A DNA stretch of 33,374 nt from positions 1-33,374 of the forward strand of contig CANETF010000027.1 of the NCBI GenBank assembly GCA_947440575.1, in the 5' to 3' direction. The stretch is from Verrucomicrobiaceae bacterium (GTDB taxonomy: Bacteria > Verrucomicrobiota > Verrucomicrobiia > Verrucomicrobiales > Verrucomicrobiaceae). Positions 8,401-16,182 of the stretch are shown here, in pieces (positions within the stretch are counted from its first letter, which is position 1; every line of letters begins with the position of its first letter). A program made the position numbers and the translations under genes. The notes below the pieces were generated by a model. The model was not told the origin of the DNA. It made no database searches and saw nothing but the letters and a program-made list of their open reading frames with translations.

Positions 8401-10295
8401 GTGATCGAAATCGGAGAGAAAGGAACGGCGGTGGATCGGGGGGTCGCAAAGACGGTGGGGTCAAAGGTCACCGGGGTGGTCAGTCCATCCGTTTGCGCCA
8501 GAGTGACGGCTTCCCGCAGTGAGGTCACACCATCAATGTTGGAAACGGCATCGGCGAGGGTGTTGACGACCAGGGAGGGAGCCTCGTTCACGACCAGAGT
8601 AAAACTCGCCACCTCACTGTCTTCCTTGCCATCATTGGCCTTGTAAAAGTAAGTCGCAGCGCCTACCACGGTGGTGGTTCCGGTGATCGTGCCATCATTG
8701 TTCAGCGTGAGCCCCGCAGGCAGCGCCGTGCCCACGATGGTGAGGGTTAGGGCATCAAAATCGTCGTCAGAAGCAAAGACTGAGATACCGCTCAACTCCT
8801 GCCCTGCGGTCACCGTGAAAAAGTTGCCGCCTAAAGCAAACGGTTGGCTGTTCGGCAAGGTCTGCGACTCAAACGCTCCGATGTCGGTGCCATCCCCACC
8901 CACGGCATTGGGGAATTCCACGTCTGACAGATTCACCGTCCGTGCGAGGCCCCGCTGATCCACCGTCGCCCCCCCCAGCGCACTTCCTTTGTCCACCGCA
9001 GGACTGCCCGGAAGCAAGCGAAGAGAGCCGACGGCAAAACCATTGGGTGCTGGAGAAAAAGGAAGCTTAGGGTCGAGCGGATTGGCGCTGGTGCCAGTCC
9101 GTTCGGTGCCACCCGTGAAGCCCCCGACTCCATCAGGCAAGGCCCCAATCAAATTGTAACCCAGCGATGAAAAAGACCCGGAAACGTCGTTTTGGATCTG
9201 ATTGAACCCGACTTGATTTTTGGCTACCAACGTATTGCCGATTGTCACGGTGCCAGCAGCAAACACACCGCTCGCTACAGCTACGCCGGCTTGTCCTTGG
9301 GAAGAGCCTGATCCCCCCCCGCTTCCACCACGGCTTAATCCATTCGCCACCGTGCAGTGAAGCAGGCTCACCGCAGACTCCGCGTAAATGGCAGCACCTT
9401 CCGCATTACCACCTGCGCCCCCGGGATTGATGCCTGACACCGAACTTCCCCCAGCCGGAGTGTAGCGAAACGAGCCACCACCACCGCCATTGCCACCAAA
9501 GGCTCTTTGGCCGGAGAAGGTGGACCGCGTGATGCTGCTCGTGCCCGCCGCGACATAGATGGCCCCGCCCCGCCCCGCGCCTGCGGCTCCACCACCGCCA
9601 CCATAGGAAAACTCGAAACCTTCGGTATTGCTCGCGCCCCTGCCGCCACTGCCGCCCGTCGCCTCATTACCCGTGAACAAGCAGCCTGTCACGGTTAAGC
9701 TCGCGCCATTGCTAAAGATTGCACCACCGCGTGCTTCGCCACCTTGCCGACCAGACTGGTTCGTCTGGGACGCACCACTGCCGCCGTTACCTCCGACCAC
9801 TCTGCAATTTTGAAAAACGCAATTTGTGACCGTGAGGTTGCCGGCATTAAGGATGGCGCCGCCTTCGCTTGGACCGCCTGCGGTTGGTTCGGCGGTGAAA
9901 CTTCCATTGGCTCCCGAGGACCCAACCACACGAGCATTGGCGAACTTGATGCCCGAGAAGACCACGGTGCGCCCTGCTGAAATCGCGAACCCAGGACTGA
10001 ACCCTTCAAAGTCGATGGTGACTTGGTCCGCTCCTTGACCCGTCATCGTGAGATCGTAGTTGATCGTCTGCCGATTGAAAGAACTCAGCGTGAAGGTCGC
10101 GGGCAGGATGGCCGGATCGAACGTGATTGTGTGGGGACCGAGCGTCGAGCTGGCTTGAGAGAGCACGAAGCCGAGGTTCCCTGATTGAAAGTTTGATGTG
10201 GAGGTGACCACGTAGTTCGCCGAATGCGCCGCCGGGACACTTAAAAGCATAGCAACGATTCCCACCCCAAAGTTTAAGATTCTGGCTCGACTCAT
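5427..10295 (-). CDS. Very large exported beta-helix surface protein with choice-of-anchor domains
   Basis: The 1622-residue product has a signal peptide (cut near AHSA, residue 26). Domains in order: a right-handed parallel beta-helix with very Gly-rich turns (about 30-370), ending in a choice-of-anchor Q-type cap (GYNLIG ... GSPAVDKG ... DQRG ... GGDGTDIGAFE, about 378-476); a putative Ig/cadherin-like domain of the He_PIG type (LPAGLTLNNDGTITGT, about 485-570); a second beta-helix (573-780) with a second cap repeating the same motifs (786-879); an ASPM/SPD-2/Hydin-like choice-of-anchor D domain (about 888-1008); an Ig-like stretch (1010-1115); and a C-terminal repeat region (1118-1622) with recurring D/N-x-x-G-x-x-x-F-L-A units. 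Such proteins are exported and often surface-bound in Planctomycetota and Verrucomicrobiota. The ligand or anchoring route is unknown; I see no PEP-CTERM tail. Confidence 0.88.
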   Translation of the reverse strand: MSRARILNFGVGIVAMLLSVPAAHSANYVVTSTSNFQSGNLGFVLSQASSTLGPHTITFDPAILPATFTLSSFNRQTINYDLTMTGQGADQVTIDFEGFSPGFAISAGRTVVFSGIKFANARVVGSSGANGSFTAEPTAGGPSEGGAILNAGNLTVTNCVFQNCRVVGGNGGSGASQTNQSGRQGGEARGGAIFSNGASLTVTGCLFTGNEATGGSGGRGASNTEGFEFSYGGGGGAAGAGRGGAIYVAAGTSSITRSTFSGQRAFGGNGGGGGSFRYTPAGGSSVSGINPGGAGGNAEGAAIYAESAVSLLHCTVANGLSRGGSGGGSGSSQGQAGVAVASGVFAAGTVTIGNTLVAKNQVGFNQIQNDVSGSFSSLGYNLIGALPDGVGGFTGGTERTGTSANPLDPKLPFSPAPNGFAVGSLRLLPGSPAVDKGSALGGATVDQRGLARTVNLSDVEFPNAVGGDGTDIGAFESQTLPNSQPFALGGNFFTVTAGQELSGISVFASDDDFDALTLTIVGTALPAGLTLNNDGTITGTTTVVGAATYFYKANDGKEDSEVASFTLVVNEAPSLVVNTLADAVSNIDGVTSLREAVTLAQTDGLTTPVTFDPTVFATPRSTAVPFSPISITSDVEIIGPAAGVSLTSMTLSISGGTVALSRLTFRGQMGAPFLDVSGTTVLTATGCTFGDGLFFSSLPMINNGGTVTLRNCTVANNDVGSNSTASALYLIAGTLLLENCTVAANIGANAIEIVGGTFSMGNTLVASNTLAAGGAANQINGAVTSLGYNLIGAAPNMTLTGTTTGNQLNVANALLDPTGLQLNGGPTRTVALLTGSPAIDKGKVAGGVTTDQRGRGRPFDISTITSATGGDGSDIGAFEVSTPAPLISIREIFSDDNFGPEFVSGDAVAFNSAFEVEVGYEIPIMFSIRNRGTAPLLLNGAPAITIQGAGADSFFLEEYSISTLAPGASTQFKITFWPQTPGLKTATVSIPSNDSDRSNIILRLSGNAADTFAQAPTWITPQANSSIPPVANLTFKLPEPPKVGSVEVSFRMKTSPFSLYTFPLSGIVTSGIHTVTLDTLSAGMGPGSYFVVVNYRDALDSFSSGIVDDITIRPSSSVNTLLLASKGPAPGTGGLLPAGATITSFSLPAIDDAGNITYLAKWANVTPKLSGTGLFLNNSCLAIVGGLSPIAGGSKYTAFTDPVIDGGQLVSIASLSGGTPKPPAKVVVMAFASQPKSPLSVVAALGQAVPDANGQTPTGGPVFSAFTAVDVHDRVIGLFAKVSGGTGLLKTTTGTDVGLWIKNGSNPLVQALREGQVIGGRIVSTVASFSIGSLSGGQGRGWLTKPAGTGGAVLALVTFTDKTRAVVSAEAGGVTTVFSSIGALNTQGGPDLADASFATYGFPAANDADTSTFLATLKVGAGGVISSNSRGLFLSKPDGSYSTLARVGLPSGILGSNFSVLRDPVLSADDGVAFLATLKGGTVKGLAATTLWWKPDGEPLQVFAQGGNEAADVPGSQWKAFSTFAITGGGRGPVFSASLVTGKGGVTSTSDTGVWGCDFTGRPRLLFREGDTIGGKRLTAFNLLKSTTGNVGVTRSLNNAQRVVWIATFSDKSTALITTEMP

Positions 10296-10450
10296 CCCCG
10301 ATTCTACACTCCCGTCCGAGCCCGTAAAGTCTTAAGGCTGCCGGAGCTGACAGCAAGAATTAGGAGCGCAGGCGTCCCCAGGAAAGGTTCCCGAAACGAC
10401 AGCGCATACGGGTTCGTCCAACAACGACCGTTTTGGAGCCGTTAATAGGC

Positions 10451-11536
10451 CTACTTTTGCCAGGGCCACTTGAATTTGCGCTTTGGCTCTTCAATCGGTT
10501 GAACCGGGGCAGGAGCGGCGGGGGATGGCTTTTTGGTTTCGTTTTTGGCGTACACAGCGCGGGGGGTTGGGGCTGGACCCTCGATGATCACAGGCATGCC
10601 TTTGGTGATGAGTTTTGAGAGCCGGACGACATCCCAGTTGGCGGTCCGCATGCAACCGTGGCTGGCGCTACGGCCAATGGTCTGAGGGGAATTGGTTCCG
10701 TGGATCCCAATACCGGCTCGGCTCAGGCCAATCCACATGACACCGACCGGATTGTTGGGTCCGATGGGCAATTCGTAGTAGTTCGAGCTTCTGACTCCGT
10801 ATTCGAGCACGCTTTTGTCCCATCGAAAGGTGGGCAGTTGGGCGATGCCCACAATTTTCCAATTTCCTGGTGGTGTGGCGAGGTGGCCGCTACCGGGAGT
10901 GATGGGAAGGCTGGCGAGGAGTTTTTCGCCCTCGTAGAGACCGAGAAGCTTTTCACGAGTGTCGATCTTGATCACTCGAGTGAGAAACTCGGGCACTTCG
11001 GGCAGGCTGCCGATCTGGGTCAACTCCTCGATGAGAAAAGGCTGCACTGCAGGGACCTTCAGCGTATCACCTGGCTTCAACGCACTCATCTTGAGGGGTT
11101 GGTTGATGTATTCGAGAAATTCGGGTGAGCAATGGAATCGTTCCGTGAGAAACTCGATCACCGAGTCGTAGGGCAGATACTTTTTTTTGCTCTGCGCAGA
11201 GGGCTGGCTGGGAAGGTCGCCGATGAACTTGAGATCTTCAGGACGGATGGTGTAAGTGGTGTAGTTCTGAGGAACGCTCGAAAGGTCAAGGTTATGCGTG
11301 GCGAGTTCGGTCTCAGGCAGACCATTGGCAAGTTGGTATCGTTTGAGGGCTTTGGTGGTAAACTCTCCAGGGCGTCCATCCACTTTGCCGGGGCCAAAGA
11401 GTTGGGTATCGAGAAAAATCTGCAGGCGTAGGATGTCATCGACAGGCTCTGGGGCCTTCGGAAGCGGGTCTGGGATGACAGCGGATGCTGAGGCGACAAT
11501 CCAAAGGGAAAGCAGGCAGACGACTCGGGGATTCAT
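10451..11536 (-). CDS. L,D-transpeptidase (YkuD) with peptidoglycan-binding domain
   Basis: From the ATG at 11536 the 361-residue protein has a signal peptide (MNPRVVCLLSLWIVASASA). A PG_binding_1-like region (about 33-72, LQIFLDTQLFGPGKVDGRPG) comes next, then a middle part with a LysM-like look (HCSPEFLEYINQ ... LKPGDTLKVP, about 135-163), and a YkuD catalytic domain (about 186-320). Catalytic residues are visible: H279-G-T and S-H293-G-C295-M-R297, with C295 as nucleophile. The enzyme would make 3-3 cross-links or attach proteins to meso-diaminopimelate in the periplasm. The C-terminus is a Pro/Lys-rich tail (about 322-361). An in-frame ATG at 11617 would add 27 residues before the signal peptide and read through the upstream terminator hairpin, so I reject it. 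Confidence 0.92.
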   Translation of the reverse strand: MNPRVVCLLSLWIVASASAVIPDPLPKAPEPVDDILRLQIFLDTQLFGPGKVDGRPGEFTTKALKRYQLANGLPETELATHNLDLSSVPQNYTTYTIRPEDLKFIGDLPSQPSAQSKKKYLPYDSVIEFLTERFHCSPEFLEYINQPLKMSALKPGDTLKVPAVQPFLIEELTQIGSLPEVPEFLTRVIKIDTREKLLGLYEGEKLLASLPITPGSGHLATPPGNWKIVGIAQLPTFRWDKSVLEYGVRSSNYYELPIGPNNPVGVMWIGLSRAGIGIHGTNSPQTIGRSASHGCMRTANWDVVRLSKLITKGMPVIIEGPAPTPRAVYAKNETKKPSPAAPAPVQPIEEPKRKFKWPWQK

Positions 11537-11552
11537 GGAGATTGGGTGAACG

Positions 11553-11585
11553 AAAAAACAGCGTAGCACGAAGCGTGCTACGCTG
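11553..11585 (-). terminator. Terminator of the ene-reductase/YceI/nitroreductase operon
   Basis: A perfect 12-bp inverted repeat (CAGCGTAGCACG at 11559-11570 and its complement at 11574-11585) encloses a 3-nt loop. Read on the minus strand it is followed at once by six T (11558-11553). It lies 54 bp beyond the nitroreductase stop and 17 bp before the L,D-transpeptidase start, separating the two units. Confidence 0.92.
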
Positions 11586-11639
11586 GTCTTGATAATGCGA
11601 AATGCTGCGGGACACAAGAGCCTGCTGGAGGCAGGTAGA

Positions 11640-12242
11640 TCAAAAAGTGTCGGTGATCACGACTTCTTCATATGGCAATTGGCCGGGTTTCGGCCAGGCG
11701 GGCTGCGTGCCCTTGCCAACGGCGATCATGAACGAGATGACATGGTCTTCGGGGAGATTGATGATTTTGCCCACCGCTTCGAAGTCGAATCCATCCATGG
11801 GGCAGGAATCATAGCCCATGGCTTTGGCGGCGAGCATGATCGTCATGCCGGCCAAACCGCATGAGCGCATGCACTCGTCGCGCTGAACCTGCTCACGTCC
11901 CTCGTAGTAGGACCCGATGGCGGGCACAAGAAAGTCTTGGACTGGCTGAGGTGCCTCCTTCCAATAGCGGCCAGGATCCTTTTTCCAGGCGGCTTGGTCG
12001 GCACACATGATGATGAGAAGGGAGGCATCCGTGACTTGGGCCTGATCCCAGGCCACGGCACGAATCTGCTTCCGCACTTCAGGATCGACCACGGTGACAA
12101 AACGCCAATGCTGAACATTGAACGCAGTGGGCGCCAGCATGGCGGTTTCGAGCAGTTGACGAATTTCAGCATCGGACATGCGATGATCGGCATCATAATG
12201 CTTGATCGCACGGCGGGATTGGATGGCTTCGAGCGTATTCAT
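11640..12242 (-). CDS. Nitroreductase family FMN-dependent oxidoreductase
   Basis: The 200-residue protein has the nitroreductase fold signatures: the FMN phosphate-binding segment SRRAIKHYDAD near the start, LLETAMLAPTAFNVQHWRFV (about 30-50), and GLAGMTIMLAAKAMGYDSCPMDGFD (about 129-153), which is the usual dimer and FMN region. These cytoplasmic enzymes reduce nitroaromatics, quinones or other electrophiles with NAD(P)H. It is the last gene of an apparent three-gene operon: 15 bp separate it from the rhodanese/YceI fusion, and a strong terminator follows. The length is normal for the family. Confidence 0.9.
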   Translation of the reverse strand: MNTLEAIQSRRAIKHYDADHRMSDAEIRQLLETAMLAPTAFNVQHWRFVTVVDPEVRKQIRAVAWDQAQVTDASLLIIMCADQAAWKKDPGRYWKEAPQPVQDFLVPAIGSYYEGREQVQRDECMRSCGLAGMTIMLAAKAMGYDSCPMDGFDFEAVGKIINLPEDHVISFMIAVGKGTQPAWPKPGQLPYEEVVITDTF

Positions 12243-12257
12243 GGGTGTTTTTTGGGT

Positions 12258-13160
12258 TTAGGAACGTTTGGCGTGGAGTTTGACGTGGAGGTGAATGTGG
12301 TCGTTGACCACGTGTTTGCCGAGAAAGGCAAAAAGGCGACCAGAGCCGTAATGACTGCCGAATTGGGTGCGGTCGATTTCGAATTGGGCCTGGCCGGTGA
12401 GGTGGTCGGCATTGGAGGCAGCTACGACGGCTGGGATGCTGAGCGATTGTGTCATACCCCTCAAAGTGAGGGAACCCTGCAGCGTGTGATTCGGCAAGCC
12501 CGGGCTGGCTGAGTCAATCGCATGGGCGCTTTCGCAGACGAAATCGGCTGTGGGGAAGCGATCTACGGCGAAGAAGTCCTCGTCTCGCAGGTGGCGGATA
12601 AGCATGGCATTGTAGGTCGAGTCGACTAGGTCTTCGCAAGCGATGCTATTCATGTCCAAACTGAAACTAGCACGCAGGAGTTGGCCGTTTGCGACCTCGA
12701 TCTGGCCGCCGGCGAGTCTGACGGTGCCGCTGTGGTGATTGAAGAGATTGCGACCCGTCCAGCGGACGATGCTGGTTTCAAGATCTACCTGAAAAACTCC
12801 GTCAGAGCAAGGTGGCTCGCTGGTCAGACCCTGGCCTTCGGTGGCGAAACCTTGTCTTGTCCATTCGGTCAAGCCACCACGAAAGTCAGTTACCTGGGTG
12901 TATCCAGCTGACCTCAGTTTCTCCACTGCGACGGACGGGTCGAGCGACGGATCGCCAGCGCCATAAACCACTACGGAGGACGCCTTCTTTGGGATAAGTT
13001 CAGCGACCGATGACAGGAAAGCCATCTCGTAGATGCAGGCATTCACCGTTCCCGGAAGATGCTGCTGCGCGAAGTGCACGTCTGGAAGCACGTGCAGCAG
13101 GGTGATCGGAGACTTCGCCTCAATCAGGGCCTTTAATTCGGGAGCGGTGATGGTATGCAT
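12258..13160 (-). CDS. Rhodanese-like/YceI fusion protein with a degenerate rhodanese site
   Basis: Residues 1 to about 112 match a rhodanese domain (HFAQQHLPGTVNACI, FRGGLTEWTRQGF). The catalytic loop, however, reads VVYGAGDPSLDPS (64-76), with Gly67 where the Cys persulfide nucleophile belongs. The D and R of the usual D-V-R-E motif are also changed (HVLPD, 23-27). Residues about 120-300 are a YceI domain (FQVDLETSIVRWTGRN ... GSLTLRGMTQSLSIP ... FEIDRTQFGSHYGSG), a lipocalin-like barrel that binds isoprenoid-type lipids in other bacteria. There is no signal peptide, whereas many YceI proteins are periplasmic. It sits between the ene-reductase (12-bp gap) and the nitroreductase (15-bp gap). 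Sulfur transfer is unlikely; a binding or scaffold role is an inference. Confidence 0.85.
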   Translation of the reverse strand: MHTITAPELKALIEAKSPITLLHVLPDVHFAQQHLPGTVNACIYEMAFLSSVAELIPKKASSVVVYGAGDPSLDPSVAVEKLRSAGYTQVTDFRGGLTEWTRQGFATEGQGLTSEPPCSDGVFQVDLETSIVRWTGRNLFNHHSGTVRLAGGQIEVANGQLLRASFSLDMNSIACEDLVDSTYNAMLIRHLRDEDFFAVDRFPTADFVCESAHAIDSASPGLPNHTLQGSLTLRGMTQSLSIPAVVAASNADHLTGQAQFEIDRTQFGSHYGSGRLFAFLGKHVVNDHIHLHVKLHAKRS

Positions 13161-13172
13161 CTTGTGGGATGA

Positions 13173-14243
13173 TTAGGCAGCCAGAAAGGGATAGTCGGTA
13201 TATCCTTCGGGTCCGGGGGAATAAAACGTCCCTGGATTCGGGGCGGTGAGCTCGGCACCAGCGGCAATGCGAGCGGGAAGATCGGGGTTTGCCAGGAAGC
13301 TCGTTCCAAAAGCGACGGCATCGAGTTGCCCCGATGCAATGGCGGACTCAGCTTCGGCGGCGGTGTAGCCCATGTTGCCAATGAGGACACCCTTGTAGGC
13401 AGCGCGAGCTGGAGTCATCACGTCACCTAGTTGTGCCTGGAAGAAGTCCGCGCGCATCATGTGCAGGTAGGCCAAGCCGTAATCGTTGAGTTTCGTCGCG
13501 AGATAGCTGGTGAGGGCAATCGGGTCACTGTCGATCATGCTGTTGTAGCTGTTCAAGGGTGAGATCCGCAATCCCACTCGGTCGCCACCCCAAACGGTTG
13601 AGACGGCTTCGACCACTTCAAGCATCAAGCGGGCGCGATTTTCGATGCTGCCCCCGTAAGGACCGGTGCGCTTGTTGGCACCATCCCGAAGGAATTCGTC
13701 GAGCAGGTAGCCATTGGCACCGTGAACTTCGACGGCATCGAAGCCAGCCGCCTTCGCATTTTTGGCCGCTTTGCTGAAGCCTGCGATGATATCGGGGATT
13801 TCGTCGTCGCTGAGTTCGCGTGGGGTGACGTAGGGTTTCTTACCCTCTGGCGTATGGACTTCGTCTCCGACAATGGGTAGAGCGCTAGGCGCTACGGGTT
13901 GGATGCCTCCATTGAGCAACGGATGACAAGCACGGCCGCCATGCCAGAGTTGCAGCGCGATTTGTCCACCCTTGGCGTGAACGGCATCGGTGACCTTTTT
14001 CCAACCTGCAATTTGGGCCTCCGAGTAGATCCCGGGCTCCATCCAGAAGGACGAGTTGCCCTCCATGACCATGGTGGCTTCAGCGATGATCAGACCGGCG
14101 CTGGCGCGCTGGCTGTAGTACTCGGCCATGAGATCCGTGGGATTGTGATCCGCATCCGCCCGGCAGCGGGTCAAAGGGGCCATTAAGATACGGTTTGGCA
14201 ATTTGAGAGCACCGACTTGGAGTGGGGAGAAGAGAGATGACAT
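13173..14243 (-). CDS. nemA: Old yellow enzyme family ene-reductase (NemA-like)
   Basis: The 356-residue protein is a classical OYE. It has the N-terminal LFSPLQVGALKLPNRILMAPLTR, the flavin-site segment LQLWHGGR (97-104), and the substrate-binding HGANGY (H174, N177, Y179) in VEVHGANGYLLDEFLRDGAN. It ends with a C-terminal FMN phosphate region (GNMGYTAAEAESAI ... VAFGTSFLANPDLP). Such enzymes use FMN and NADPH to reduce activated C=C bonds, nitrate esters or N-ethylmaleimide in the cytoplasm. As first gene of an operon with a nitroreductase, it points to reductive handling of electrophiles. The gene symbol is by family resemblance; orthology to E. coli nemA is not established. Confidence 0.93.
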   Translation of the reverse strand: MSSLFSPLQVGALKLPNRILMAPLTRCRADADHNPTDLMAEYYSQRASAGLIIAEATMVMEGNSSFWMEPGIYSEAQIAGWKKVTDAVHAKGGQIALQLWHGGRACHPLLNGGIQPVAPSALPIVGDEVHTPEGKKPYVTPRELSDDEIPDIIAGFSKAAKNAKAAGFDAVEVHGANGYLLDEFLRDGANKRTGPYGGSIENRARLMLEVVEAVSTVWGGDRVGLRISPLNSYNSMIDSDPIALTSYLATKLNDYGLAYLHMMRADFFQAQLGDVMTPARAAYKGVLIGNMGYTAAEAESAIASGQLDAVAFGTSFLANPDLPARIAAGAELTAPNPGTFYSPGPEGYTDYPFLAA

Positions 14244-14324
14244 AGACGTTTGGTTTGTTTTGAGTGTGAGTGATCTGTTTGAAATGATTTTTCAGTTAAT
14301 CCGTCGAAGTCCGTGGCCGCCAAT

Positions 14325-14338
14325 GCTGCTTCGGCAGC
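14325..14338. other. Small UUCG-capped hairpin in the ene-reductase/antiporter gap
   Basis: GCTGC-TTCG-GCAGC forms a 5-bp stem with an exceptionally stable C(UUCG)G loop when transcribed rightward. Neither strand has a T tract after it, so it is not a standard terminator. It lies in the 119-bp gap between the antiporter stop and the ene-reductase start; the gap otherwise shows no gene. Confidence 0.5.
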
Positions 14339-14362
14339 CTGAGCATGCTATGCGGGAATGGT

Positions 14363-16057
14363 TCAACCGCCATGCATGACAAGAGCGCGTTCCACCACGG
14401 CGCGGCCGGCTTCGATTTCGTCGTTGATGACCTCCGTAACGCCGAGACGCTTGAGACGCTCTACGTCTGAAGCGAAGCGGGCTCTGGCCAGGATGGGAAC
14501 GTCAGGTCGAGCTTCCCGTACCATTTCCATGGCATGAACCGTCACAGGTGCAGCGGGAAACGTAAACGCTACCATTCTCGCGGTGGCGAGACGAGCCAGC
14601 GCCCAGGTTTCTTCGTGGCTGGCATCTGCAAACAGAACGGGCTGTTTTTCGTGTTGCAGTTCTTGGACGGTTTCAGCGTTCAACTCAATGACCAAGGTGG
14701 GAACTCCGGCATCGAGTAGGGCCTTGTTCAGCGCTTGACCCACGGGACCATAGCCGCAAATGATCGCGTGATCGGAGAGGCTTTTGGTTCGTTTTCTCAG
14801 GATCGCGTCATCTTTGAAAGGCGCCGCACGTCGCCCCCATCCCAAGCGCTCCAGGATGTCGTGGATGGGGTCACTGAGGCGCATCAGGGCAGGCAGGATA
14901 CCCATTGAGAGAGCGACACCGGCCAAGAGCACTTGTTGAGCTTCGATGCTCCACAAACCCGCAGGTCCCGCCTTTTGAAGCAGCACCAATGAGAATTCGC
15001 CTGCACTGGCTAAGCCAAGACCCCCAATCAGAGCCTGCCTTGGAGCCAAGCCCATGAAGCGCCCTATCAACGTAATGAGGGTGCCCTTCAGCAACAGCAG
15101 CAAAAACGCCATGCCAAGAATAGGCTGCCACAAGGCTAGCGCCACTTTCACATCCACCATCAACCCGACAGAAACAAAGAAAAGCGTTAGAAAGAGGTCT
15201 TTCAATGGCAGCACATCAGCAAGAATGCGATGCTTGTAGATCGACTCGCTGACGGCCAGTCCAGCAACGAAGGCACCGAGCGCCAACCCAAGTTCCAACA
15301 TGCCCCCAACAAACGCTAGGGCGACGCAGCAACCGACCACGGTCAACGTGAACAGTTCACGATTGCGCGTCCGGGTGACGGCCCCGAGTAGCCAGGGGAT
15401 GATCCATTTGGCAAACACGATTGCCAGAAGAACAAACAAGCCGCCGCGCATGAGCAGCCCAGTCAGACGGGTCCAGATGGGCTCTGCATCTGCCGCTGTT
15501 GGCAGCAGGACCGGCATGATCAGGAAAAAGACGATGATGAACAGGTCCTGAAAGATGGCCACCGCCAAGGCAAAGCGAGCACCGGGGCTGGTTGAGAGGT
15601 GGAGATCCTGATAGGTTTTAAGGCTGACGGCGGTGGAACTCATGGCAAGCACGACCGCTAGAACAATGGCCGCTTGCCAACCCACACCCCAAAACCCAAT
15701 CGCCAACGCCCCACCCGCAAAGCCGCACAAACCCATTTGAAGACTCCCTCCACCAAACGCCAGTCGCCGCAAGTACTTCAACTCGCTCAAGGAGAATTCC
15801 AACCCCAACGTGAACATGAGCAACATGACCCCGAAGTCAGACATTTGGACCACGCCAGCCTGTAAGGAGGCACCGCCGAGCCAATCCAGCACCCCGCTAT
15901 TGGCGATTACGATCCCGCAGATGAAGTAGCCCGCCAGAAGAGACTGCTGCAGTCGCAGCAATAGCAAGGAAACGAGAACCACGCCCATCAGCATGATCGC
16001 CAAGAGCACGAACAACGGCGGCAAGTCCGCTGCCGCCAGAAGGTTCATGTTTGGCAT
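14363..16057 (-). CDS. CPA2 (Kef-type) monovalent cation:proton antiporter with TrkA-N domain
   Basis: About 564 residues. Roughly twelve membrane segments (to about 395) carry CPA2 signatures: LLMFTLGLEFSLSELKYLRR, AMSSTAVSLKTYQD, VAIFQDLFII, LGAFVAGLAVSES and FFVSVGLMVDVK. A cytoplasmic TrkA-N Rossmann domain follows (CGYGPVGQALNKALLDAG, about 434-451; the acidic end of strand 2 is VIELN), which would bind NAD(H) and gate transport. The family exchanges K+ or Na+ for H+ in the inner membrane. The protein ends right after the Rossmann domain, without a TrkA-C domain. In-frame ATGs exist at 16081, 16057 and 16048. A GAGGTGATC anti-SD match lies between the first two, which disfavours 16081, but its spacing to 16057 is long, so the start is uncertain by a few codons. 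Confidence 0.9.
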   Translation of the reverse strand: MPNMNLLAAADLPPLFVLLAIMLMGVVLVSLLLLRLQQSLLAGYFICGIVIANSGVLDWLGGASLQAGVVQMSDFGVMLLMFTLGLEFSLSELKYLRRLAFGGGSLQMGLCGFAGGALAIGFWGVGWQAAIVLAVVLAMSSTAVSLKTYQDLHLSTSPGARFALAVAIFQDLFIIVFFLIMPVLLPTAADAEPIWTRLTGLLMRGGLFVLLAIVFAKWIIPWLLGAVTRTRNRELFTLTVVGCCVALAFVGGMLELGLALGAFVAGLAVSESIYKHRILADVLPLKDLFLTLFFVSVGLMVDVKVALALWQPILGMAFLLLLLKGTLITLIGRFMGLAPRQALIGGLGLASAGEFSLVLLQKAGPAGLWSIEAQQVLLAGVALSMGILPALMRLSDPIHDILERLGWGRRAAPFKDDAILRKRTKSLSDHAIICGYGPVGQALNKALLDAGVPTLVIELNAETVQELQHEKQPVLFADASHEETWALARLATARMVAFTFPAAPVTVHAMEMVREARPDVPILARARFASDVERLKRLGVTEVINDEIEAGRAVVERALVMHGG

Positions 16058-16116
16058 TCGTGGGAGGATCACCTCTCTCATCTGCCGCAGAATCCAGCCA
16101 GCTCAAGCCCTCAGAC

Positions 16117-16148
16117 AAAAAAAGGCGCCTCCCAAGTGAGGAGACGCC
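16117..16148 (-). terminator. Terminator of the small exported protein gene
   Basis: Read on the minus strand, GGCGTCTCC (16148-16140) pairs with GGAGGCGCC (16132-16124) over 9 bp including one U-G pair, with a 7-nt loop. Seven T follow (16123-16117). It lies 34 bp after the stop of the 190-residue protein and isolates that gene from the antiporter downstream. Confidence 0.9.
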
Positions 16149-16182
16149 ATCGGATCAGGCGGCGAGTGGCGGCGCCGCGAAG

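Noticed and set aside
14325..14338. UUCG hairpin as terminator of the antiporter gene
   Set aside because: No T tract on either strand, and on the antiporter strand the loop reads CGAA, not UUCG.
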